Source of the DNA: Rhizobium sp. C4
GTDB lineage: Bacteria > Pseudomonadota > Alphaproteobacteria > Rhizobiales > Rhizobiaceae
Direction: 5' to 3'
DNA: 64,000 bases
Assembly (NCBI RefSeq): GCF_021026315.1
Contig: NZ_JAJNCX010000014.1
Span: forward strand, 59,541 to 123,540
Below the pieces are notes generated by a model. The model saw only the letters and a list, made by a program, of their open reading frames with translations. It was not told where the DNA came from and ran no database searches. The translations under genes were made by a program, and so were the position numbers. Shown here piece by piece: positions 18,523-27,564 of this stretch (position 1 is its first letter; the number at the start of each line of letters is the position of its first letter).

Positions 18523-21018
18523 ATGAATATTGATGGCCTGCTCTCGCGATTCAGGATTCAGACGAAGATTTTCCTGATGGTCACGCCCTTCGTGCTCAGC
18601 ATCCTGCTGGTCGGTGTGGTCAGCCTTTATTCCAACCAGATTCTGAGGGGACGCATCGAGATTTCGAACGTCGTTCTCCAGTCCATGAATGGCTACAAGC
18701 AGGTCTTCGCCAGCATCAGCGGCTTCCTGCGGGAACCGGTGAAGGCGAATTTCGAAAAGGCCGCGTCCGATGTGGCGCAGCAGAAGGCACGCCTGGCAGA
18801 CGTCATCGAGACCCTCAAGGGTCAGACGGATGTATCCCTTCTCGATCAGGCACTGACGCAGACGGGCAAGATTGCCGAAAACAACGACAAGCTCTGGAAG
18901 CTGGAGCAGCAGCGCGTCGCCGTTCTGGATGATATCTCCAAGACCCTCGCCAGCATGAACGAAGTCCAGACGTCGGCCGGCAAGACCGTCTTCAAGATGG
19001 TTGCCGATGCGACGCGCGTTCAGAACGCACAGAAGACGGCCCTGAAGGCGAGCGTCGATATTGATTCGCAGGGCAAGAAGCTCTCTGACCTACTGAACAA
19101 GCTGAACAATACGACAGACCAGACCGAACGTCTGGCGGCCATTGATGCCGTGCGTGCTGATCCGGACCTCAACCGGCTTGCCGCTTCCCTGCCGGACGAC
19201 CAGAAGGATCTGGCCGTCAAGCTGAACGCCACGCTGAAAAAGCTCAAGGAAGACAATCAGGCGGGAGAGGGTGCCGCCAGCACCGCCGGCGCTGATCTTC
19301 TCTTTTCGGCCGCCAAGCTGAACAAGATGGCCAGCGGCATGATGCGCACCGCCGTGATCGAACTCACGAATGCCGACAAGAGCATCACGCTCGCCAACAC
19401 GATGAGCCGCAAGATTTCGGGCCTGACGACCACACGCAGCGCCATCGAGATCGGCGTCGCCAAGCTGAGCGCCGCCCCGACGCAGGAGCAGGTCACGGCC
19501 ACCCGCGCGGACATCTATCTCTTCGGCAAGACGCTTGACGATATCGGCGCCACGGCAACCGACGATGCGACGCTGAAGGGCCTTGCCGACGGCCTGAAGC
19601 CGACGCTCGACAAGTTCTCGGACAATGCCCAGGCGCTTCTCGATATCTATAACCGCAAGAACACCGAGTTCTCGGCAGCCGCCGCGCAGATCGACCAGAC
19701 CTGGGGCATGCTCTCATCTTTCGCCGACCAGCAGAAGGAAGCGGCCAAGGCCGAGAGCGCGTCGGCCAACAGCATCTCGATCGGCGTCGTTGTCGCCGGC
19801 ATCATCGTTGCCGTCCTCGCCGGCTTTGGCCTGATCCTGATCTTCCGCCGTCCGATCGGCCAGATCACGGCCGCCATGCGTCGCCTGGCAGAAGGTGTGC
19901 TCGATACGGCGATCCAGGGCGACAAGCGCAGCGACGAAATCGGCGACATGGCCCGCGCACTCGGTGTCTTCAAGGCGAATGCTCTCGAAAAGCTCCGGGT
20001 TGAAAACATGAGCGAAGAGCAGCGTCTGGCCGCAGAGGCCGAACGCCAGCGCAACGATGCGGAAAAGCAGGCCAACCAGGAGCAGATCGACTTTGCGGTG
20101 CGCCAGCTCGCCCAGTCGCTGCGCCGTCTGTCCGATGGCGATCTCACCTGCGCGATTTCGACCCCCTTCAGCGGCGGCCTCGATCAGTTGCGTCAGGATT
20201 TCAACGGCTCGGTCGAGCGTCTCAACGAAACGCTCGCCCAGATCCAGCAGGACGCCTACAACATCCAGGCCAACGGCAATGCCATGCGCGCTTCGGCAGA
20301 CGAGCTGTCCCGCCGGACGGAAACGCAGGCCGCCTCGCTCGAACAGACGGCTGCCGCCGTCGACGAGATCACGGTCACGGTTCGCCAGACGGCCGGCCGG
20401 GCAGGGGAAGCCAGCACGATTGTCAGCGATACGCGCAAGAATGCCGAGGCCTCCTCGGTGATCGTCGCGGATGCGGTCGATTCCATGACCCGGATCGAGG
20501 ACGCCTCGCGCAAGATCGAGCAGATCATCGACGTGATCGAGGACATTGCCTTCCAGACCAACCTTCTGGCCCTGAATGCCGGCATCGAGGCGGCGCGCGC
20601 GGGTGAGGCCGGCAAGGGCTTTGCGGTCGTTGCCCAGGAAGTGCGTGAACTTGCCCAGCGTTCGGCAGGGGCTGCGCATGAAATCAAGAGCCTGATCGAC
20701 ACCGCAACCCGCGAAGTGTCGACCGGCGTCCACCACGTTCAGCGCACCGGCGAAGCGCTTGGCGATATCTCGACCCGCATCGCACAGCTTTACGAGCATG
20801 TGCAGATGATTTCACAGGCCGCGCAGGACCAGTCCGCAGGCCTGCAGGAGGTCAACACGGCCGTCAACCAGATGGACCAGATGACCCAGGCGAACGCCGC
20901 GATGGTGGAAGAGGCCAATGCCATGTCCCAGCAGCTGGCGCATGAAGGTGACCACCTGATGCAGCTGGTCAGCCAGTTCCGGCTGAACCAGGAAGAGCGC
21001 CACGCCTACGCGGCGTGA
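18523..21018 (+). CDS. Methyl-accepting chemotaxis protein with long periplasmic helical domain
   Basis: A transmembrane chemoreceptor that signals to CheA/CheW. The first helix is at about 13-35 ([20 protein letters not shown]). A periplasmic, mainly helical ligand region of about 380 residues follows, without a Cache signature, then a second helix at about 420-445 ([20 protein letters not shown]). Two HAMP-type segments follow (about 446-500 and 525-580). The signalling hairpin tip [20 protein letters not shown] is near 673. At 831 residues it is a long receptor. No CheR-tethering pentapeptide is seen at the C-terminus (RHAYAA). A strong terminator follows. The ligand is unknown. Confidence 0.93.
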   Translation: MNIDGLLSRFRIQTKIFLMVTPFVLSILLVGVVSLYSNQILRGRIEISNVVLQSMNGYKQVFASISGFLREPVKANFEKAASDVAQQKARLADVIETLKGQTDVSLLDQALTQTGKIAENNDKLWKLEQQRVAVLDDISKTLASMNEVQTSAGKTVFKMVADATRVQNAQKTALKASVDIDSQGKKLSDLLNKLNNTTDQTERLAAIDAVRADPDLNRLAASLPDDQKDLAVKLNATLKKLKEDNQAGEGAASTAGADLLFSAAKLNKMASGMMRTAVIELTNADKSITLANTMSRKISGLTTTRSAIEIGVAKLSAAPTQEQVTATRADIYLFGKTLDDIGATATDDATLKGLADGLKPTLDKFSDNAQALLDIYNRKNTEFSAAAAQIDQTWGMLSSFADQQKEAAKAESASANSISIGVVVAGIIVAVLAGFGLILIFRRPIGQITAAMRRLAEGVLDTAIQGDKRSDEIGDMARALGVFKANALEKLRVENMSEEQRLAAEAERQRNDAEKQANQEQIDFAVRQLAQSLRRLSDGDLTCAISTPFSGGLDQLRQDFNGSVERLNETLAQIQQDAYNIQANGNAMRASADELSRRTETQAASLEQTAAAVDEITVTVRQTAGRAGEASTIVSDTRKNAEASSVIVADAVDSMTRIEDASRKIEQIIDVIEDIAFQTNLLALNAGIEAARAGEAGKGFAVVAQEVRELAQRSAGAAHEIKSLIDTATREVSTGVHHVQRTGEALGDISTRIAQLYEHVQMISQAAQDQSAGLQEVNTAVNQMDQMTQANAAMVEEANAMSQQLAHEGDHLMQLVSQFRLNQEERHAYAA

Positions 21019-21042
21019 GGCGACCTGCATCATCCCAAATGC

Positions 21043-21075
21043 AAATGCCCGGGCTGCAAGGCCCGGGCATTTTTC
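21043..21075 (+). terminator. Rho-independent terminator of the chemoreceptor gene
   Basis: AAATGCCCGGGC (21043-21054) pairs with GCCCGGGCATTT (21061-21072) around a 6-base loop and ends in a run of five T (21070-21074). This is a textbook intrinsic terminator 24 bp after the stop codon. Confidence 0.9.
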
Positions 21076-21102
21076 GTTCTTCTGCCTGTCTTAAAGGGCA
21101 GG

Positions 21103-21531
21103 TCAGGGATAGATGACACCCTTGCGCAGGATGATGTTGCCGTAGAGACGCGGCTCGCTGGTCTGGACGACGGTATGGGCGGCGCGCACGCGATTGTAGA
21201 AATCGGCGGGCGCCAGCGGCACGACCTTCAGCTTCGGTTCGTGGTGAGCGCAGCAGGCGACCATTTCCTCATGCACGGGATCGAGCGCTTCCATGTCGCC
21301 GCGCGGGATGGCGCGGAAGATCGCCTCGGGCACGAAATCGTCCACCGGCATGACCGAGAGAATGGCGTTGAGGACCGGAATGACGCCGTGACCATCCGTC
21401 CGCACCAGACGGCGGGCATGTTCGAGCCCCGGATAGTTGCCATCGACGATGGCGATCTCGTCGGTATGGCCCATCGCCCGCAGCGTGAACAACAATTCCG
21501 GACTCAGGATGGGATCAATCCCCTTCAGCAC
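21103..21531 (-). CDS. RbsD/FucU-family sugar mutarotase
   Basis: Interconverts anomers of a sugar (L-fucose or ribose in characterised members) so that a kinase or isomerase can use it. The start VLKGIDPILSPELLFTLRAM, with GHTDEIAIVDGNYP next, and the end LYGNIILRKGVI match FucU/RbsD. The GTG at 21531 is chosen because AAGGAG at 21539-21544 lies 7 nt away and because the family begins at this point; it yields 142 residues. The start lies inside the end of the ROK gene (17-bp overlap), so the two are translationally coupled. The frcBCA sugar transporter is divergent, suggesting a role on the imported sugar. Confidence 0.88.
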   Translation of the reverse strand: MLKGIDPILSPELLFTLRAMGHTDEIAIVDGNYPGLEHARRLVRTDGHGVIPVLNAILSVMPVDDFVPEAIFRAIPRGDMEALDPVHEEMVACCAHHEPKLKVVPLAPADFYNRVRAAHTVVQTSEPRLYGNIILRKGVIYP

Positions 21532-22765
21532 TGGACAACTCCTTGAACAAGACATTCTGGTCTGTGAGGTAGCGGGCAAAGAGCGGCAGGCAGGCCGCGC
21601 CGATCGCGCGCGCCTGGTCGCCGACCTTGCCCTCTACGATATCGGGCACGATGATCCCCTGCAGATCGTAGCGCAGCAGGGCGGCGCGCGTTGCCGCCAC
21701 CAGCCGGGTGCGCACCCATTCGGGGAAGCCGCCATCGATGATGGCTGCTGGAAAGTCGATGATCGAGGCGGCGGCGATGATCGCCTGCGCCAGCGCCTCG
21801 GCGCTCAGCGATATCCAGCGCTCCAGCGGCTCACCCCAGTCGGTCCAGCCCGACGCCGAGTACCAGAGCGGGCGGACGTCGATGCCGCGCTCCTTCAGCA
21901 GGCTTTCGAGCACGAAGATGGAGGCGACGTCGATCAGCTGGCGCGGCTTGCCATGTTCATCGCGCACCGGAAGCGGGCCGATCGCGCCGGCAGTTCCCGT
22001 GCGTCCGGTGAAGACCGAGGAATTCAGCACGACACCGCCGCCGATGAACGTGCCGATGAAGTAATAGACATAGTCCGGATAGGCCTTGCCCCGGCCGAAC
22101 ATCAGCTCGGCACCGCAGGCGCTGGTCGCGTCATTCTGCAGATAGACGGGGTATTGGGTGAGCGCCTGGATTTCGGCCCGCAGGTCGAAATCGCGCCAGG
22201 CATCCATTTCGCCCTGCGGCGCGCCCACATTGTCGGCCCAGTTCCACAGTTCGAAGGGGGTCGCGACGCCAAGACCGGCGAGCCGCGAGAGCTGCAGCGG
22301 GGTCATGGACGCTTCGAGCGCAGCCATGCTCTCCTTGACGAAGGCCAAAATCTCCTGCGGCGTCGGGTAGGCATAGATGCGCCTGAGCTTGGCACGCACC
22401 CCGCCGACGAAATCCATGAGGATCATGTCCGCGCTGCGGCGGCCGATCTTGAGCCCGAAGGCGAACACGCCCTCGGCATCAAGCGACATGGGAACGGAGG
22501 GCTGCCCCACCTTGCCGCGCACAGGCTCGCCCTTCACCAGAAGGCCGTCCTTTTCGAGCGCCCGCATGATGACCGAGACGGTCTGCGCCGACAGGCCAGA
22601 GGCGCGCGCGATATCGGCCTTGGACAAGGCCTCGTGACTACGCACGAGTGACAAGACAAGCCGTTCGTTATAGGCTCTCACACGCACCTGATTTGCGCCC
22701 CCAGAGGGGATCACAATCCGCGCGGCTTCGCCGTCACCCGGTTCCGGTGCTCGTTGGTTCGACAT
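21515..22765 (-). CDS. ROK-family transcriptional regulator
   Basis: A 416-residue repressor-type protein with an N-terminal winged helix (about 25-75, with LSKADIARASGLSAQTVSVI as the recognition region) and a ROK sugar-binding body. Where ROK kinases have the ATP-binding DxGxT motif this protein has FGLKIGRRSAD, and I do not see the CxCGxxGC zinc motif. It is therefore predicted to be purely regulatory. The glycine loop FIGTFIGGGVV and TGRTGTAGAIG are retained. GAGGAGG precedes the ATG. It is divergent from frcB and most likely controls the sugar transport operon and its own operon with FucU. Confidence 0.9.
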   Translation of the reverse strand: MSNQRAPEPGDGEAARIVIPSGGANQVRVRAYNERLVLSLVRSHEALSKADIARASGLSAQTVSVIMRALEKDGLLVKGEPVRGKVGQPSVPMSLDAEGVFAFGLKIGRRSADMILMDFVGGVRAKLRRIYAYPTPQEILAFVKESMAALEASMTPLQLSRLAGLGVATPFELWNWADNVGAPQGEMDAWRDFDLRAEIQALTQYPVYLQNDATSACGAELMFGRGKAYPDYVYYFIGTFIGGGVVLNSSVFTGRTGTAGAIGPLPVRDEHGKPRQLIDVASIFVLESLLKERGIDVRPLWYSASGWTDWGEPLERWISLSAEALAQAIIAAASIIDFPAAIIDGGFPEWVRTRLVAATRAALLRYDLQGIIVPDIVEGKVGDQARAIGAACLPLFARYLTDQNVLFKELSSAEGD

Positions 22766-22846
22766 GCCGATGCCTCCTCCCCGTTGGCAAAATCAGCTTT
22801 CTCTAACGTGACAGATATTTTTTAATAATTCAATTCGATTTATTTA

Positions 22847-22875
22847 TTGACAAGTGCTTTTTTTAGCGTTTTGAT
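22847..22875 (+). promoter_or_regulatory. Probable sigma-70 promoter of frcBCA
   Basis: TTGACA at 22847-22852, a 17-bp spacer and TTTGAT at 22870-22875 make a good housekeeping promoter reading into frcB, leaving a leader of about 100 nt. An A/T-rich tract (about 22816-22846) lies immediately upstream, between this promoter and the divergent ROK gene, and is the natural place for UP-element or ROK/activator binding. Confidence 0.6.
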
Positions 22876-22982
22876 AGCGACCATCCCGCCAATGGATCGG
22901 CCAGGCCTCCTGCGGGAGCATCGATCATGGCGGGGAGGCCATTCAACTGCCGCAAGGCAAACTTGTTCTCGGGAGGAACAAT

Positions 22983-24008
22983 ATGAAGAAGCTCACGATT
23001 TCTGCTGCCGTCGGCGCACTCGCGCTCGGCGTAGCCTTCAGCGCTCCGGCCATGGCCGCCGGCGTTTCCGCCTGCCTCATCACCAAGACCGACACGAACC
23101 CCTTCTTCGTCAAGATGAAGGAAGGCGCGACGGCCAAGGCGAAGGAACTCGGCGTCAACCTCAAGACCTATGCCGGCAAGATCGACGGCGACAGCGAAAG
23201 CCAGGTTGCAGCGATCGAATCCTGCATCGCCGACGGCGCCAAGGGTATCCTGATCACCGCATCCGACACCAAGGCCATCGTTCCTTCGGTCAAGAAGGCA
23301 CGCGACGCTGGCCTTCTGGTCATCGCACTCGACACGCCGCTTGAGCCGATCGCCGCTGCTGACATGACGTTCGCCACCGACAACCTGCAGGCCGGCAAGC
23401 TCATTGGCCAGTGGGCCAAGGCAACGCTCGGCGACAAGGCAAAGGACGCCAAGGTCGGCTTCCTCGACCTGACGCCGTCGCAGCCCTCGGTTGACGTTCT
23501 GCGCGACCAGGGCTTCATGATCGGCTTCGGCATCGACCCGAAGGACCCGAACAAGATCGGCGACGAAGACGACAAGCGCATTGTCGGCCATGACGTCACC
23601 AACGGTAACGAAGAAGGCGGCCGCACCGCCATGGAAAACCTTCTCCAGAAGGATCCGGACATCAACGTGATCCACACGATCAACGAGCCGGCCGCTGTTG
23701 GCGCCTACCAGGCCCTCAAGGCTGTTGGCAAGGAAAAGGACGTTCTGATCGTGTCGGTTGACGGCGGTTGCCCGGGCGTCAAGGCCGTCCAGGACGGCCA
23801 GATCGGCGCGACCTCGCAGCAGTACCCGCTCCTGATGGCCTCCAAGGGCATCGAAGCCATTGCCGCATTCGCCAAGGACGGCACCAAGCCGAAGGCAACC
23901 GACGGCAAGAACTTCTTCGACACGGGCGTAAACCTCGTGACCGACAAGGCTGCCAAGGACGTTCCTTCGATCAGCGTCAAGGACGGTCTGGCAAAGTGCT
24001 GGGGCTGA
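22983..24008 (+). CDS. frcB: Periplasmic sugar-binding protein, fructose-type (FrcB-like)
   Basis: Captures a monosaccharide in the periplasm and delivers it to the FrcC/FrcA membrane complex. A Sec signal peptide ([20 protein letters not shown], cleavage after AMA) is followed by a type I periplasmic binding fold (CUT2 class) with [17 protein letters not shown] and [20 protein letters not shown]. The 341-residue sequence closely resembles what I know of Sinorhizobium FrcB, which binds fructose, mannose and ribose. GGGAGGAAC precedes the ATG. A strong hairpin follows the gene and probably keeps its expression above that of frcC/frcA. Confidence 0.9.
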   Translation: MKKLTISAAVGALALGVAFSAPAMAAGVSACLITKTDTNPFFVKMKEGATAKAKELGVNLKTYAGKIDGDSESQVAAIESCIADGAKGILITASDTKAIVPSVKKARDAGLLVIALDTPLEPIAAADMTFATDNLQAGKLIGQWAKATLGDKAKDAKVGFLDLTPSQPSVDVLRDQGFMIGFGIDPKDPNKIGDEDDKRIVGHDVTNGNEEGGRTAMENLLQKDPDINVIHTINEPAAVGAYQALKAVGKEKDVLIVSVDGGCPGVKAVQDGQIGATSQQYPLLMASKGIEAIAAFAKDGTKPKATDGKNFFDTGVNLVTDKAAKDVPSISVKDGLAKCWG

Positions 24009-24044
24009 TGCCCGGTCTTTGATCACAACGCATCCGAATGAAAG

Positions 24045-24073
24045 AAAGGGCGGTTCCGGCCGCCCTTTTTTTT
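24045..24073 (+). terminator. Intercistronic terminator/attenuator between frcB and frcC
   Basis: AAAGGGCGG (24045-24053) pairs with CCGCCCTTT (24060-24068), followed by a long T-run. It is a strong intrinsic terminator placed inside the operon, 275 bp before frcC starts. It should allow partial readthrough or protect the frcB message, giving excess binding protein. Confidence 0.85.
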
Positions 24074-24283
24074 AGAACGGTCCCGGCAGAAGCACCTTGG
24101 TGCCCTTGCGTTCGGGATTGTCGGAAAAAAGAGATCGAGCAATTCCTCAAGAAGTGTGTCACGCTTCACACTCCGGAATTGCTGATAAAAAGAGAGGGCG
24201 CGCACCTCGTCCTGCCAGGCAAAGGTGCGCATTCCCATAACAAGCGAAGACAGCTCCGGACAAAAAGGGGAGGAAAATTCGCC

Positions 24284-25342
24284 ATGGCTGCGATGCAGGA
24301 ATTCGAGAAAGTCATCGACAAGAGCGACAAGAATGTCGCGAGCTTCAAACAGCATACACCGCTCCAGCGCTTGCAGCATTTCCTGCATTCGACGCCGGCT
24401 GCGGTTCCCGCCATCGTTCTCGTGGCGGCCATCATCATTTTCGGCGTGTTGAAGGGCGAACGCTTCTTCTCCACCTACACGATGACGCTGATCCTTCAGC
24501 AGATCGCCATCGTCGGCATTTTGGGTGCTGGCCAGACGCTCGTCGTCCTGGTTGCCGGTATCGATCTGTCGATTGGCGTGGTCATGGTGATCTCGACTGT
24601 CGTCATGGGCAATTGCGCCGTCGTCTACGGGCTTCCGACCTCGATCTCGATCCTGATCGGCTTTGCCGTCGGGGCCGCAGCCGGTCTGCTCAACGGATTT
24701 CTGGTCTCCTACATGCGATTGCCGCCCTTCATCGTGACGCTGGGCACCTGGTATATCGTCATGGCGACGAACTTCATCTATTCGGGCAATGCCACGATCC
24801 GTGATGCCGACATCACGACGAACGCGGAATTCCTGCATTTCTTCGGCAAGAGCTTCCAGATTGGCGGCGCAGTGTTCACCTATGGCGTTGTCATGATGGT
24901 GGTTCTGGTCATCGGTCTGTGGATCGCGCTCAATCACACGGCCTGGGGCCGCCACCTTTATGCGGTCGGCGACGACGTGGATGCGGCGGAACTTGCCGGT
25001 ATCCGCACCAAGCGCGTGCTGATGTCGACCTATATGCTCGCCGGCATCATCGCAGCGCTCGCCGCCTGGGTCTCGATCGGTCGTAACGGCTCGATCTCGC
25101 CCTCCTCGGCTGTGACCGAATATAACCTGCAATCCATCACCGCAGCGGTGATCGGCGGCATCTCGCTCTTCGGCGGGCGCGGCTCCATCCTCGGCACGCT
25201 GATCGGCGCCATGATCGTCGGCGTCGTCTCGATGGGTCTCAACATGCTGGGTGCAGACCCGCAGTGGAAGGTCTTCCTGACCGGTGTTCTTATCATCACG
25301 GCTGTTGCCGTTGACCAGTGGATCAGAAAGGTGGCTGGCTAA
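24284..25342 (+). CDS. frcC: Sugar ABC transporter permease (FrcC-like)
   Basis: Inner-membrane channel of the CUT2 sugar importer. The 352-residue protein has 8-10 hydrophobic helices and the family blocks GQTLVVLVAGIDLSIGVVM, FIVTLGTWYIV and the cytoplasmic coupling region GRHLYAVGDDVDAAELAGI. GIRTKRV follows, and the C-terminal end has GGISLFGGRGSILGTLIGA. The ATG at 24284 has a perfect AGGGGAGGAAA upstream, so the longer open frame from 24038 is discarded. Its TAA overlaps the frcA ATG (TAATG), coupling the two genes. Confidence 0.92.
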   Translation: MAAMQEFEKVIDKSDKNVASFKQHTPLQRLQHFLHSTPAAVPAIVLVAAIIIFGVLKGERFFSTYTMTLILQQIAIVGILGAGQTLVVLVAGIDLSIGVVMVISTVVMGNCAVVYGLPTSISILIGFAVGAAAGLLNGFLVSYMRLPPFIVTLGTWYIVMATNFIYSGNATIRDADITTNAEFLHFFGKSFQIGGAVFTYGVVMMVVLVIGLWIALNHTAWGRHLYAVGDDVDAAELAGIRTKRVLMSTYMLAGIIAALAAWVSIGRNGSISPSSAVTEYNLQSITAAVIGGISLFGGRGSILGTLIGAMIVGVVSMGLNMLGADPQWKVFLTGVLIITAVAVDQWIRKVAG

Positions 25343-26115
25343 TGTCTCAGGAACCCATTCTCAAGGCCCGTGGTCTCGTCAAGCGCTATGGCCGCGTGAC
25401 CGCTCTCGATCAGGCCGATTTCGATCTCTACCCGGGCGAAATCCTGGCGGTCATCGGCGATAACGGCGCCGGCAAGTCCTCGCTCATCAAGGCGCTTTCG
25501 GGCGCCGTGACGCCGGACGAGGGCGATATCTTTCTCGACGGCCAGAAGGTGCAGTTCACCTCGCCGATGCAGGCCCGCGAGGCCGGTATCGAAACGGTGT
25601 ACCAGAACCTTGCGCTCTCGCCGGCCCTGTCGATTGCCGACAACATGTTCCTCGGCCGCGAAATCCGCCGCAAGGGGCCGCTCGGCGATATCTTCCGCCT
25701 GCTTGACCACAAGGAAATGCAGCGCGTTGCCCGCGAAAAGCTCTCCGAGCTTGGCCTGATGACCATCCAGAACATCAACCAGGCGGTGGAAACGCTCTCG
25801 GGCGGCCAGCGTCAGGGTGTGGCCGTGGCCCGCGCCGCGGCCTTCGGCTCCAAGGTCGTCATCATGGATGAACCGACGGCAGCGCTCGGCGTCAAGGAAT
25901 CGCGCCGCGTTCTCGAGCTCATCCTCGACGTCCGCTCGCGCGGCCTGCCGATCGTGCTCATCTCGCACAACATGCCGCATGTGTTCGAAGTGGCCGACCG
26001 CATCCATATCCATCGTCTGGGCAAGCGTCTCACCGTCATCAATCCGAAGGAATACACGATGTCGGATGCCGTGGCGCTGATGACAGGTGCCATGGCGCCG
26101 AAGGAAGCGGCATAA
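25342..26115 (+). CDS. frcA: Sugar ABC transporter ATP-binding protein (FrcA-like)
   Basis: ATPase that powers the Frc importer. The 257-residue protein has Walker A GDNGAGKSS near residue 40, the ABC signature LSGGQRQGVAVARA and Walker B VVIMDEPTAAL, then an H-loop at LISHNM. It carries one ATPase domain rather than the two fused domains of RbsA/AraG, as in the known Frc system, so it presumably acts as a homodimer. The start MSQEPILKARG is coupled to the frcC stop. An Frc kinase gene follows frcA in Sinorhizobium but is not present here; the operon ends at a terminator. Confidence 0.92.
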   Translation: MSQEPILKARGLVKRYGRVTALDQADFDLYPGEILAVIGDNGAGKSSLIKALSGAVTPDEGDIFLDGQKVQFTSPMQAREAGIETVYQNLALSPALSIADNMFLGREIRRKGPLGDIFRLLDHKEMQRVAREKLSELGLMTIQNINQAVETLSGGQRQGVAVARAAAFGSKVVIMDEPTAALGVKESRRVLELILDVRSRGLPIVLISHNMPHVFEVADRIHIHRLGKRLTVINPKEYTMSDAVALMTGAMAPKEAA

Positions 26116-26137
26116 GTCTGGTTGAGTTTGAAAAATC

Positions 26138-26171
26138 AAAACCCCGCTCGGTGCGAACCGGGCGGGGTTTT
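26138..26171 (+). terminator. Terminator of the frc operon
   Basis: AAAACCCCGC (26138-26147) pairs with GCGGGGTTTT (26162-26171), and the stem continues inward with CGGT/ACCG closing a GCGA tetraloop. It lies 22 bp after the frcA stop and ends the operon. Confidence 0.85.
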
Positions 26172-26209
26172 CCGTTCAAGAGGATTTTGCAGGCGCGCAA
26201 CCCTTTCCT

Positions 26210-26335
26210 CCGTCATCCCGGACTTGATCCGGGATCCAGTGCGCGATGTCCATCGCGCGAGAGACTCTTCACAAAGAGTCCTTTCAGCCCGCAGACGCGG
26301 GCTGGCTGGATGCCGGATCAAGTCCGGCATGACGG
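26210..26335. repeat. RIME-like palindromic mosaic repeat
   Basis: The 30-bp ends (26210-26239 and 26306-26335) are near-perfect inverted copies, opening with CCGTCATCCCGGACTTGATC. Between them sit three separate perfect hairpins: GCGCGATG/CATCGCGC (26241-26258), GACTCTT/AAGAGTC (26263-26280) and AGCCCGC/GCGGGCT (26286-26303). The outer sequence is a repeat I recognise from many rhizobial genomes (RIME-type intergenic element). It is non-coding and lies between the frc terminator and the pirin gene end. Confidence 0.8.
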
Positions 26336-26349
26336 AGTGTTAGGGAACA

Positions 26350-27270
26350 TTACCCAAACACCGCACCTTCCTTGATGAACTTGCCTGTCTGCAGTTCCTC
26401 AAACGCCTTCATCAACTCTTCGCGCGTGTTCATGACGATCGGGCCGTGCCAGGCGACCGGCTCCTCGATCGGCTTGCCGGAGACGAGGAGGAATCGGATG
26501 CCCTGATCGCCCGCCTGAACGGTTACCTCGTCGCCGGTATCGAAGACGACCAGCGTGCGGTTGCCGCTCATGTCGCGGATGTTCAGTTCCTCGCCGTTGA
26601 ACTCCTTCTCGACCTTCACGCCGATTGGCGTCGAGGCATCGCGGAAGGTGCCCGAACCGGCGAAGATATAGGCGAAGGCCTTGCGATAGGTGTCGACCTT
26701 GAAGGTCTTGCGCTTGCCCGGCGGCACGGAAATGTCGAGATAGACGGGCTCGGCGGCAATGCCGTCGACCGGGCCCTTCTTGCCCCAGAACTCGCCGGTG
26801 ATGATGCGCGCGGCCGTGCCATCGTCATCGACAACCACCGGAATATCGGTCGACTTCACGTCCTGATAGCGCGGGCTCGTCATCTTCATCGAGGACGGCA
26901 GGTTGGCCCACAGCTGGAAGCCATGCATCTTGCCGGCAAAATCGCCGCGCGGCATTTCCTGATGCATGATACCGGACCCGGCCGTCATCCACTGCACGTC
27001 GCCGGCACCCAGCGTGCCATGATTGCCGAGACTGTCGCCATGCTCGACGGAGCCCGCCAGAACATAGGTGATCGTCTCGATCCCACGATGCGGATGCCAG
27101 GGGAAGCCCTTGAGATATTTCGCCGGGTCGTCATTGCGGAAATCGTCCATCATCAGGAACGGATCGGTCAGCGACGGATCGCCGAAACCGAAGACGCGAT
27201 GGAGATGAACGCCGGCCCCTTCACGGGCGGGCAAGGCAACGCTTTCATGCTTTACGGGACGTATGGACAT
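26350..27270 (-). CDS. Pirin-family cupin protein
   Basis: A bicupin metal-binding protein. Family members include quercetin dioxygenases and redox-linked regulators, and the role here is not known. The metal ligands of the N-terminal cupin are visible as H59 and H61 in PWHPHRG and H103 and E105 in IMHQEMPRG. A C-terminal pirin domain follows (GEFWGKKGPV, FIFAGSGTF-like blocks). The start MSIRPVKHES at 27270 is preceded by AAGGA; the 50 residues upstream in the open frame are not family-like and are excluded, giving 306 residues. It stands alone, convergent with frcA across the RIME repeat. Confidence 0.9.
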   Translation of the reverse strand: MSIRPVKHESVALPAREGAGVHLHRVFGFGDPSLTDPFLMMDDFRNDDPAKYLKGFPWHPHRGIETITYVLAGSVEHGDSLGNHGTLGAGDVQWMTAGSGIMHQEMPRGDFAGKMHGFQLWANLPSSMKMTSPRYQDVKSTDIPVVVDDDGTAARIITGEFWGKKGPVDGIAAEPVYLDISVPPGKRKTFKVDTYRKAFAYIFAGSGTFRDASTPIGVKVEKEFNGEELNIRDMSGNRTLVVFDTGDEVTVQAGDQGIRFLLVSGKPIEEPVAWHGPIVMNTREELMKAFEELQTGKFIKEGAVFG

Positions 27271-27564
27271 GGTCTTGATCCTTTCCCAGGCCGAAGGATT
27301 AGCGCTTCGGCTCTCGATTTCGAGGTCGTTCAAGAAAACTGAACGAGCGCCTCTCTTCGTGCAAAATATAGCGAAGAACAGCGCTTTCGCAAAAGGCGTG
27401 CCCGGGAACGCAGTGTTCACAAAATTTCGCTGGACCTGCTCATCGTCTCTTTCGGGCTGAAACCGTTCGTGACAGTATCGTTAACACAATTTTACCCATG
27501 TTTTGGGATTCTGGGTATTCAAGGCGGCAGAGACGGTCAAGCCGCGGGTGAGTGGACGTTTTTC

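Noticed and set aside
26122..26375. Short open frames in the palindromic repeat
   Set aside because: They follow the RIME-like element and the frc terminator, have no ribosome site and no recognisable protein features.
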